A stretch of DNA of 21,055 nucleotides from Clostridia bacterium (GTDB lineage Bacteria > Bacillota > Clostridia > Christensenellales > Borkfalkiaceae): assembly GCA_900770685.1 (NCBI GenBank), contig CAAGLC010000031.1, positions 1 through 21,055 of the forward strand, written 5' to 3'. The notes beneath the pieces were generated by a model. It had not been told where the DNA came from, made no database searches, and saw only the letters and a list, made by a program, of their open reading frames with translations. The translations under genes were made by a program, and so were the position numbers. Positions 14,219-21,055 of the stretch are shown piece by piece. Each line of letters opens with the position of its first letter. The stretch's first letter is position 1.

Positions 14219-16345
14219 ATGTTTAAAATTGCTTTAGTGCAAAATCTTTCCGAACTGAGAAATTATTCCTACGCGGACCTACGTGGCGATTTGCATAAAA
14301 TGAATTTTGAAGTCATTGAAATTAACCGAAACAATCTTAACGCTTTTATTCCGTTATTAAAAGGCGGAGTGGACTGCGTTTTATTTGCTTCAAACTCTCT
14401 TAACGACAACAAAATTTACGAATTCGTTTGTGAGGAAAGTTTTTGCTCGGCATTTAAGGAATATATCGATAATGGTGGTGCAACATTAGTTTTACATCAA
14501 TTTGCGCTTAAAGAAAAGGAAAACCCCTTACCTTTCTTGCCTGCGTGCATAGAAAGACTTGAAAAGGTTTTCGGTGGAAGTAACGTTACCTTGCAAAAAA
14601 CCGATAAGTTAGCCGAACAGTTTTTCCTATTCCCCAATAAAATATCGGTAAAAGATATTTGCGATAACTGTTTCCACAACCCTGCTCTTAGCGGAAATTA
14701 TTGGATGCTTCTCCGCTCGACTGATGCTTTCGTGCCTATTCTAAACGATAATCTTGGCAATCCCGTAATTTCGTATATGTCAACTAAGAAAATCGCATTT
14801 TCCTCCGTTCTATTAGATTACCAAAAGCATCTTCCTATGCTCGAAAACCTTTTGGTTAATCTTATGGTCGATAATATGTCTTTAGCCATTTTAGAATCGG
14901 ATATCCCCGACACTTTGGGCTTTAGTTATTTCCTTAACTCGTTAGAAAACAATAAACTTTATTATAAAAAATATTCTAACGACCAAGAAGGCTATTCAGA
15001 TTTAATTACCAATATCTCTTTAGGTATTCATAGCGCGATTTTAATTAACGATAGAATTAAATCTTCCCTACCTAAAGAAATTTCAGACGCTATTAATATT
15101 TACGGCGTTAAAATCATACAACTTAACGATAGAGATTTTGGCAAGTCGGACTCCTTCGTCGTTCACACTATAGATAAAAGGGTTTCTTTAGTCTTTTCTA
15201 AATTAGAACTTCAAATCCAAGAAGAACTCGCTTCGGGCTACGTTTCCGGAAGTTTTATGAAAACGGTTGAAGTTTTGCAAAAACTAAAGGAGTTTGAATC
15301 CTATAACTTAACAAAAGCAACTTATAACAAAGAAACCATCTCTCACGTGCTGGAGAAACTTTCAACCCACATCAATGAGGACGGTTCTTACGATAAAACT
15401 TTTGGTGTTACCTGCAAAGCATTATGGTTGTTTTTAACCTTCCTCGGCAAAAACGACAAACTTACTAAGTCAAGTTATAATTACGTTAAAAACACCTCTA
15501 ATCTCGATTCGATTAGAGAAAAATTAGAAAGATTTTACACTCTTTCTGCCTTTGAAAAAAATCAAAGGGAATATCTTACTAAAAATTGTCTTTCTATCCT
15601 TACTGAAGTCGCCGAAAACGAGTTCCACGACGTAACTGAATACGATTTCTTAACGATACTAAAAGTTGCGCTAATTATTAAAGACCAAGACCTTTTGATG
15701 AAACTGTTCTCTTACATTAGAGAAAACGTTTCCATAGAAAATCACGAATTCTTTAATAGTTACGTCACTTCTATCGTTTCTTCCTACCTTATAGATATGT
15801 ATTCAATTATTGAAAACGAAAAAAACAAGGAAAAGATTCGCGAACTCCTGTTCGATATTGTAATTTATTTAAGGCAAGTTAACACTTCTAGCATGTCCAT
15901 TGAAGAAGTGCTTCAAGTAGTTTGCGCTCTTTATAAATTCGATTCAGTCGTTTCCTTCCCCGTAAACGACTTAACCGAACTTATTTTTAAGACCGGTACT
16001 TTCCCTAGAGATTATCACGCGTTCGAAACGCAAATAACGGGTTATCAACGCTCGAGAAAAGAGCTAGATCAAGCTATTTTAGAGAAAGATTCCGTAAAAA
16101 AAGAAAACAAAATTCTTAAAAAATATAAAACTCTTTCGTTTATATTACTATCTGCCGTTGCCGTACTCCTTTACTTCTTAATTTACTTGTTAGTGGTTAT
16201 GGGTGACGCTGACGGTAACCTCTTTGTTGACTTATTCGAAAAAATTAAAGGCTCGTGGCCCTCAATCTTCTCTCTCTTGATAGTACCCGGTTTATCCTTT
16301 ATTTACAACCGTTATCTAAAAAAGAAAAAGGACGACGATAATTGA
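14219..16345 (+). CDS. Unassigned 708-residue multidomain protein with C-terminal membrane anchor
   Basis: I do not recognise this protein. Residues 1-225 look like a class I amidotransferase/DJ-1-like alpha/beta fold: strands at 3-8, 31-36, 52-57 and 88-93. The last of these reaches the usual nucleophile position as LVLHQF, with no Cys. Residues 230-330 look like a second small alpha/beta domain. From about 370 to 595 it is all helical; NEDGSYDKTFGVTCKALWLF (386-405) resembles a prenyltransferase-type alpha/alpha repeat. A charged coiled coil (605-637) leads to two membrane helices (638-661 and 680-698) and a lysine/aspartate tail. There is no signal peptide, so most of the protein should face the cytoplasm. 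The ATG follows GAGGTG. It lies 40 bp after argF without a terminator and overlaps the transporter gene by one base, so it is probably expressed with arginine synthesis. The role is unknown. Confidence 0.8.
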   Translation: MFKIALVQNLSELRNYSYADLRGDLHKMNFEVIEINRNNLNAFIPLLKGGVDCVLFASNSLNDNKIYEFVCEESFCSAFKEYIDNGGATLVLHQFALKEKENPLPFLPACIERLEKVFGGSNVTLQKTDKLAEQFFLFPNKISVKDICDNCFHNPALSGNYWMLLRSTDAFVPILNDNLGNPVISYMSTKKIAFSSVLLDYQKHLPMLENLLVNLMVDNMSLAILESDIPDTLGFSYFLNSLENNKLYYKKYSNDQEGYSDLITNISLGIHSAILINDRIKSSLPKEISDAINIYGVKIIQLNDRDFGKSDSFVVHTIDKRVSLVFSKLELQIQEELASGYVSGSFMKTVEVLQKLKEFESYNLTKATYNKETISHVLEKLSTHINEDGSYDKTFGVTCKALWLFLTFLGKNDKLTKSSYNYVKNTSNLDSIREKLERFYTLSAFEKNQREYLTKNCLSILTEVAENEFHDVTEYDFLTILKVALIIKDQDLLMKLFSYIRENVSIENHEFFNSYVTSIVSSYLIDMYSIIENEKNKEKIRELLFDIVIYLRQVNTSSMSIEEVLQVVCALYKFDSVVSFPVNDLTELIFKTGTFPRDYHAFETQITGYQRSRKELDQAILEKDSVKKENKILKKYKTLSFILLSAVAVLLYFLIYLLVVMGDADGNLFVDLFEKIKGSWPSIFSLLIVPGLSFIYNRYLKKKKDDDN

Positions 16346-17187
16346 TGTTCTATATAGGAATAACCTTTGCCGTTCTATGCGCTCTTTCTAAGGCGCTTGA
16401 CGCTCTGTTTAACAAGGATATAATGAAAAATCAATCGGCTGGAGAGCACTCGGTTTTTAGAATCGTTTTCGTTCTTCCCGTTCTTTTGATATTCGCGTTA
16501 TTTAATTGGAATTTTCAAATTGACATTATTTGGTGGCTTTTGCTTTACGGCGTTTTAGAGTCGATTAACATTTTAGCGCACCAACTCGCAATTAAAAAAT
16601 CCAATCCTTTCCACGTAGAAATTATTTCTAAATCTAAGGTCATTTTTACCTTGATAGTTTCCTTCGTTTTAGTTATAGACACGCTAACCTTATTAAAAAC
16701 CATTGGCATTGCCGTTTTTATGATTGGAGCAGTTCTTTCTATTAATAGACAAAACAAGGATTCTAAAGAAAAAACCGGCCCTTTTGCTATTACGATGGAA
16801 ATAGTTTCCGTTCTGGCTAGAACTTTTAAGCCGTTTATTCTTAAAAACTGCGTAAATAACAATCTTATTTCTAACGAAACGTTAACCTTTTTAAGCATGA
16901 TAATTGCTCTAATTATTTTGGGTGTAATCTTTAGACCAAAGGTTGATTTCAAGACCTTGCCTTGCAAAAAATATCTTCTTCAATCGACCATAGTCGGTTT
17001 GGGCATGCTCTTCTCTGGTTACGCAGTTATTTATTCTAACACGGTTATCGTTAACGCTATTGAAACGACTTCCGTTATTTTCTTAATGCTCATTACCTTC
17101 TTCTTTTATAAAAAGAAATATACCCTTCTTTCAACTATCGGCGCTATAATTTCCGTTATAGGAATTATTCTTGCAATAGTATTATAA
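16345..17187 (+). CDS. DMT superfamily (EamA-type) membrane transporter
   Basis: The 280-residue protein is almost entirely hydrophobic, with ten predicted helices arranged as two five-helix halves. The join at about 135-145 is a basic loop (NRQNKDSKEK). Segments such as SKVIFTLIVSFVLVI and TIGAIISVIGIILAIVL are typical of EamA domains, which carry small metabolites, often amino acids or their derivatives. The ATG at 16345 overlaps the upstream stop as TGATG; a TTG three bases earlier would give MM and is less likely. A purine-rich AAAAGGA lies about 12 nt upstream, inside the previous gene. It is the last gene of the arginine operon and ends before a strong hairpin terminator. Export of arginine, ornithine or citrulline is a guess from context; the substrate is not visible in sequence. 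Confidence 0.85.
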   Translation: MFYIGITFAVLCALSKALDALFNKDIMKNQSAGEHSVFRIVFVLPVLLIFALFNWNFQIDIIWWLLLYGVLESINILAHQLAIKKSNPFHVEIISKSKVIFTLIVSFVLVIDTLTLLKTIGIAVFMIGAVLSINRQNKDSKEKTGPFAITMEIVSVLARTFKPFILKNCVNNNLISNETLTFLSMIIALIILGVIFRPKVDFKTLPCKKYLLQSTIVGLGMLFSGYAVIYSNTVIVNAIETTSVIFLMLITFFFYKKKYTLLSTIGAIISVIGIILAIVL

Positions 17188-17259
17188 ATTACTTTATAAA
17201 CAATAAACGACGGGTAGAAGCGTTTCTCTTAGGAGTTTTTTAGTCCATAATAAAAATAT

Positions 17260-17305
17260 AGCACACTATACTTCACTAAAAGTGAAACATAGTGTGCTTT
17301 TCTTG
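17260..17305 (+). terminator. Strong terminator closing the arginine operon (likely bidirectional)
   Basis: AGCACACTAT (17260-17269) pairs with ATAGTGTGCT (17289-17298), and inside it TTCACT pairs with AGTGAA around a 3-nt loop, making a long hairpin followed by TTTTCTT. On the minus strand the same stem is followed by ATATTTTTATT, so it could also stop transcripts arriving from the CapA-like gene, which ends at 17365. The 177 bp between the two genes hold nothing else I can name apart from a small CTAAAA/TTTTAG inverted repeat near 17348-17364. Confidence 0.85.
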
Positions 17306-17364
17306 TCCACAAATTTTGTTCTTAAGTTGATATAGTACAGTACCCACTAAAAGTCAGTTTTAGA

Positions 17365-18645
17365 TTATAATATCACTTCTATAAAGCCGTCGTTTAACTG
17401 CATTTTAGTGTTAAACTGTTTGTTTCGCTCTAATAAATAATCATAAATCTTTTTAGTTTCCTCTTTGTCGGCTAAATCTGGGAGCGCGCTTTCCATATCA
17501 AGTCTTAAAGTATAAAGTTTTAAGTTTACGAGTTTTCCATCTTCAAAGGTCATAAACGGCATAAGCGAACGGAAGTTGTTTACGTCTGCATGCAATCCGC
17601 CGTTACCTAACTGGCTTCTTCTTTCAATCAATTCCCTAGCGGTTAATCCGTATGGCATTTTATATTTTTCTCTAAAATCATCCGGCATACAGAAAACTTT
17701 ATCACTTTGGAAAATAAAGTTACCAAGACTGTAAAAAATAGGCTTTCCTTTATATATTTCTACGGCTTTTAGTTGATGCGTTCCCGTTCCGATAACAGCC
17801 GAAGCCCCTGCTTCAATGCACTTCCTAGAAAACTCGATTAAAAAATCATCTGGTTCGTCGTCGGTATCGTGCTTAATTTCATGCGAGTGGATAGTAACTA
17901 TTACGTTGTCGCATTCTTCAAGCGCTTTTTTAATAGTATTTTCCGTTCTTTGCATATCATTAACGTTTACTTTTGAAAGCTTTCCTTCTTGTTCACACTC
18001 TCTAAAGGTATACTCCCCAAATCCAAAACAACCGGCTGGTGGCATAGGAGTGTATCCGCCTAATCTTGAACGATTTCTTCTTCCGTCTATGTAGGTTGCT
18101 TCAGAGATTTCACGAAGTGCTTGCATATGCTCTTTGTTAATTCGATACTCGATTGAAAATCTAAGCGGGTTTAATCCAGGTCTGCCTTTCAAATGTTCCG
18201 CCCCGTTACCGGCTCTCGCAGCGTCGTTAAAGGTAGAGCAAACGGAAATAATTGCACACTTGCCGTTATTTGTTTGAACGACCTTATAACTTGACGCGTC
18301 GTCTAAATCCTTTCCAGCACCACAAATAGGAATATTTCTCTTGTTTACTGCAGAAAGCGTATCAAAAAGTCCTTCATAAGAATAATCCATCGTGTGATTG
18401 TTTGCAAACGAACAACCGTTAAAACCAAACCTTAACACTTCGTCAAGCGTTTCTTCCTTTGCTAAAAGCCAAGTCCCACCACAATAGGTCGATCCGTAAA
18501 TAGCATTGTTTGATATGACATTTTCCAAGTTAAAAAGTCTAACGTCTGCTTTTTCTAATACGTTCTTTATTCGGTCAAAGTTATATTTCTCAGGAAACTT
18601 CTCCATCAAAATAGAATCACCCACGCTACATATTGTCTGTTTCAT
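17365..18645 (-). CDS. CapA/PGA_cap family metallophosphatase-like protein
   Basis: The 426-residue protein has the CapA pattern: VGDS (8-11), FNLEN (38-42), ANNHTMDY (81-88), IHSHE (252-256), GTGTHQLKAVEIYKGKP (286-302) and YSLGNFIF (305-312). These Asp, Asn and His residues form the calcineurin-like metal site. The family is named for poly-gamma-glutamate capsule synthesis, but most members in Clostridia are uncharacterised. Unlike capsule CapA it has no signal peptide or membrane helix, so it is probably cytosolic; no capB or capC lies nearby. An insert at about 140-230 includes a GRRNRSRLGGYTPMPPAG loop. The ATG has AAGGAG about 13 nt upstream, a long spacing. It is 41 bp after pilB on the same strand and may share its transcript. 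Confidence 0.85.
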   Translation of the reverse strand: MKQTICSVGDSILMEKFPEKYNFDRIKNVLEKADVRLFNLENVISNNAIYGSTYCGGTWLLAKEETLDEVLRFGFNGCSFANNHTMDYSYEGLFDTLSAVNKRNIPICGAGKDLDDASSYKVVQTNNGKCAIISVCSTFNDAARAGNGAEHLKGRPGLNPLRFSIEYRINKEHMQALREISEATYIDGRRNRSRLGGYTPMPPAGCFGFGEYTFRECEQEGKLSKVNVNDMQRTENTIKKALEECDNVIVTIHSHEIKHDTDDEPDDFLIEFSRKCIEAGASAVIGTGTHQLKAVEIYKGKPIFYSLGNFIFQSDKVFCMPDDFREKYKMPYGLTARELIERRSQLGNGGLHADVNNFRSLMPFMTFEDGKLVNLKLYTLRLDMESALPDLADKEETKKIYDYLLERNKQFNTKMQLNDGFIEVIL

Positions 18646-18686
18646 CTTTTTCTATTTACTCCTTTTTTTTTCTTTTATTATATCGT

Positions 18687-20381
18687 TTATTCAAGGTTTA
18701 GCGACATTAATTCTTGAATACTCGTCGTACCGTTTAACACTAACTTCTTGCAAGTTTCGTATAAAGGTGTCATACCGTTTTCCACAGCTTTTTTCCTTAA
18801 TACCTCTAGATTCTTTTCTTGCAATAACACCGCTCTCATTTTATCGTTTATATACATAACTTCGTGGACTGCCGTTCGTCCTTTATAACCGGTATTATTA
18901 CAGAACTGACATCCTTGCGGTCTCCACACGGAAACCGGCTCGGTTGCTCCTAAAATTTTCATTTCTTCTGCCGTTGCTCTTCCCTTTTTCTTACAAGCAG
19001 GACAGAGTTTTTTAACCAACCTCTGCGCGATTACTCCAACTAACGCGTCGCCTACCAAGTAGTCTTCAACGCCCATATCAACTAACCTTAATATTGCCCC
19101 CGGCGCGTCGTTAGTGTGAAGAGTTGAAAACACTATGTGTCCGGTTATCGCCGCTCTTACCGCTATTTCTGCAGTTTCTTCGTCACGGATTTCACCTATC
19201 ATTATGATGTCTGGGTCTTGTCTTAATATCGACCTTAGCGCCGTTGCAAAAGTCATTTCCGCTTTAGCGTTAACTTGAGTTTGGTTAACGTCTTTCATCG
19301 TATATTCGACCGGATCTTCTACCGTTACTATATTTACGTCCGGCTTATTGACTTCTTTTAAGAAGGAATATAGCGTTGTTGATTTTCCGCAACCGGTAGG
19401 TCCTGTTAGCAATATTATTCCGTGCGGACGAGCAAGCATTTTATCTACTACTTCGTTCTCGCTTGCGGTAAAACCAAGGTCTGCTCTCGTGAAGTGGAAG
19501 GTACTCTTATCCAAAATTCTTATAACGAACTTTTCGCCGAATACCGTTGGCAACGACGACACACGGAAGTCGTATTCTTTTCCACCGATATTCATATTAA
19601 TTCTTCCGTCTTGCGGACGACGACGTTCTGCTATGTTTAATCCCGAAAGTATCTTTAGTCGTGCGGATATTGCCGAATATGAATCGATAGGAAACTCCGC
19701 TCTGTTTTGCAAATCTCCGTCTATTCTATATCTAACCTTTACGTTCTTTTCAAACGGCTCTATGTGAATATCGCTCGCTCTATATGGAATTGCTTCTTTT
19801 ATAATCGAATCTACAAGACGTACCGCTGGATTATTTATAACGTCGTCCTCTTTCGATACCGTTTCTTGCTCTCCTACCGCTCTAATTTCTTCTATTTGTT
19901 GGTCAGTTCTTTCGGCGTTTAAGTCGGATAACACTAACGACGTAGTTATAGACGCGGATATAGAATCTACGTACCTGTCAATTTGATTGGGCGGTACTAA
20001 AATGAAATTAAAATCACAGGCAAAATACGCTTTTAACGACGAATTTGCCCTTGCGTCTAACGGCTTTCCCGTTGCAACTAACAAGTTTTTATTTCTATCG
20101 TACGAGATGGGCACGATTTTATGCTTTTTCATAAACTCGAAAGGCACTTGCTCGAATAAACTTTTATCTATATCGAGCATATCTAGTTCGATATTTGGCA
20201 AACTATAATACTCGCCTAATGCCGAAAGTTCGCTAACTTCCGTTGTGATTTCCTTTGCAAGCAAATAACTCCTTACCGATACGTCGTGCTTTTCGCACTC
20301 AGCAAGTATTGAGTCTACTTGCTTTTTGTTTATTATCTTTTTATAAACGAAATATTTTATTTGTTCTCTGTTTACGTTCAT
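18687..20381 (-). CDS. pilB: Type IV pilus assembly / type II secretion ATPase (PilB/GspE)
   Basis: This cytosolic hexameric ATPase powers pilus extension. The 564 residues carry an N-terminal MshEN-like region (about 1-140), then the N2 domain and the ATPase core. The core has Walker A GPTGCGKST (327-335), the Asp box VEDPVEY (354-360), Walker B IIMIGEIRDEET (392-403) and the His box HIVFSTLHTND (415-425). The zinc tetracysteine CPAC (460-463) and CQFC (491-494) marks PilB/GspE and is absent from PilT retraction motors. The ATG at 20381 follows AGAGGA. pilC ends 15 bp upstream on the same strand. MshEN domains bind c-di-GMP in some relatives; I could not confirm the two RLGxx-type motifs here. 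PilB of type IV pili is favoured because the genome also has comEC. Confidence 0.93.
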   Translation of the reverse strand: MNVNREQIKYFVYKKIINKKQVDSILAECEKHDVSVRSYLLAKEITTEVSELSALGEYYSLPNIELDMLDIDKSLFEQVPFEFMKKHKIVPISYDRNKNLLVATGKPLDARANSSLKAYFACDFNFILVPPNQIDRYVDSISASITTSLVLSDLNAERTDQQIEEIRAVGEQETVSKEDDVINNPAVRLVDSIIKEAIPYRASDIHIEPFEKNVKVRYRIDGDLQNRAEFPIDSYSAISARLKILSGLNIAERRRPQDGRINMNIGGKEYDFRVSSLPTVFGEKFVIRILDKSTFHFTRADLGFTASENEVVDKMLARPHGIILLTGPTGCGKSTTLYSFLKEVNKPDVNIVTVEDPVEYTMKDVNQTQVNAKAEMTFATALRSILRQDPDIIMIGEIRDEETAEIAVRAAITGHIVFSTLHTNDAPGAILRLVDMGVEDYLVGDALVGVIAQRLVKKLCPACKKKGRATAEEMKILGATEPVSVWRPQGCQFCNNTGYKGRTAVHEVMYINDKMRAVLLQEKNLEVLRKKAVENGMTPLYETCKKLVLNGTTSIQELMSLNLE

Positions 20382-20396
20382 ATTTTCCTCTTAATT

Positions 20397-21055
20397 CTAC
20401 AGCGTCCCCATTATTGATAACATTGGAGAATATACTGCGATAAATAACGTTCCTATTATTGCGCCCATTATTAATAGCATTATCGGTTGTATTTTTGATA
20501 CTAACGCGTTCAATGACGTTTCTACCTGCGAATCGAAAAAAGTACAAGAACGTATTAAAACTTCGTCAAGTGACGCTGATTTTTCGCCTATCTCTATCAT
20601 TTGTAACATAATTGGCGGAAAAAGTTTATACGTTTCAAACGCGACCGTTAACGACATACCGTGGCGTACGCTCTCCGCCGCCTCGTGAAAACGTTTCTTT
20701 ACGTACCTGTTGCCAAGTACGACTTCAACCGTTTCCATCGCTTCGTTTAGCCCCATTCCACTCGATATTAATAAACCAAAACCCCTTGCAAATCTGGCAG
20801 TTACTATATTCTTTTCAATTTTACATAATATAGGAGTTCTAAATTTTAGAAAATCTATTACGTATTTGCCTCCCTCGCTTACCATAAATAACACGATTAT
20901 GCCTATAAACGCCAATAGACCTAACACCAAATACGTCCAATAAAGCGAGAAAAAGTCTGAAATATCGTATATGCTTTTGGTTATTCCCGTCGCTTCTACT
21001 TCTAACGTTGCCATAGAACTTCTAAACGTTGGAACTACCATTGCGAACATTAATA
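20397..21055 (-). CDS. pilC: Type IV pilus / type II secretion platform protein (PilC/GspF), C-terminal part
   Basis: The reading frame is open to the right edge of the window, so the N-terminal part is missing; an internal ATG at 21050 is not the true start. The visible 219 codons begin in LMFAMVVPTF, the end of the first long membrane helix of GspF proteins. A helix at roughly YWTYLVLGLLAFIGIIVLFMV follows, then the second GspF cytoplasmic domain with RFARGFGLLISSGMGLNEAMETVE and GEKSASLDEVL, and a final helix IMLLIMGAIIGTLFIAVYSPML. It is the inner-membrane platform on which PilB acts. It is directly followed by pilB, the reverse of the common pilB-then-pilC order. Confidence 0.93.
   Translation of the reverse strand, partial: LMFAMVVPTFRSSMATLEVEATGITKSIYDISDFFSLYWTYLVLGLLAFIGIIVLFMVSEGGKYVIDFLKFRTPILCKIEKNIVTARFARGFGLLISSGMGLNEAMETVEVVLGNRYVKKRFHEAAESVRHGMSLTVAFETYKLFPPIMLQMIEIGEKSASLDEVLIRSCTFFDSQVETSLNALVSKIQPIMLLIMGAIIGTLFIAVYSPMLSIMGTL

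Overview
This is AT-rich chromosomal DNA from a low-GC Gram-positive bacterium, most likely an uncultured, gut-type member of Clostridia. The basis is sigma-A-type promoters with 17-bp spacers and extended -10 elements, purine-rich Shine-Dalgarno sites, a Firmicutes-like comEC/holA neighbourhood and a PilB/PilC type IV pilus locus. The lineage call is inference. The window holds 15 complete protein genes, two protein genes cut by the window edges, one tRNA and one probable structured non-coding RNA. I saw no mobile element, CRISPR array or rRNA.

Left block (1-3594, minus strand): comEC, holA and a truncated membrane protein whose layout suggests a CdaA-type diadenylate cyclase. ComEC has its channel motifs, but its C-terminal metallo-beta-lactamase-like domain has no visible metal-binding motif. 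Next comes a 354-bp gap with a good plus-strand promoter and a roughly 205-nt region of strong secondary structure ending in a U-tract, followed by tRNA-Glu(CTC) with its own promoter and terminator. A histidine phosphatase (minus) and an amidohydrolase (plus) are divergently transcribed from back-to-back promoters.

Central block (about 6250-17300, plus strand): one long operon behind a consensus promoter (TTGACA-17-TATAAT), in the order argG-argH-argC-argJ-argB-argD-argF. These genes cover the route from glutamate to arginine by the cyclic acetyl pathway; ArgJ recycles acetyl groups, so argA is not required, and carbamoyl-phosphate synthetase is absent here. Repeated TGAAT/TGCAT half-sites and a perfect 16-bp palindrome lie just upstream of the promoter and are candidate arginine-repressor sites. 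Two unexpected genes follow argF with no terminator in between: a 708-residue membrane-anchored multidomain protein that I cannot assign, and a 10-TM DMT/EamA-type transporter that overlaps it by one base. A strong hairpin terminator closes the operon.

Right block (17365-21055, minus strand): pilC (partial), pilB and a CapA-family metallophosphatase-like protein without a signal peptide. With comEC, the pilus genes hint at DNA uptake capacity.

The most interesting leads are the structured RNA at 3651-3859, the unassigned protein and transporter joined to the arginine operon, the degenerate ComEC C-terminal domain, and an apparent depletion of GATC across the window.
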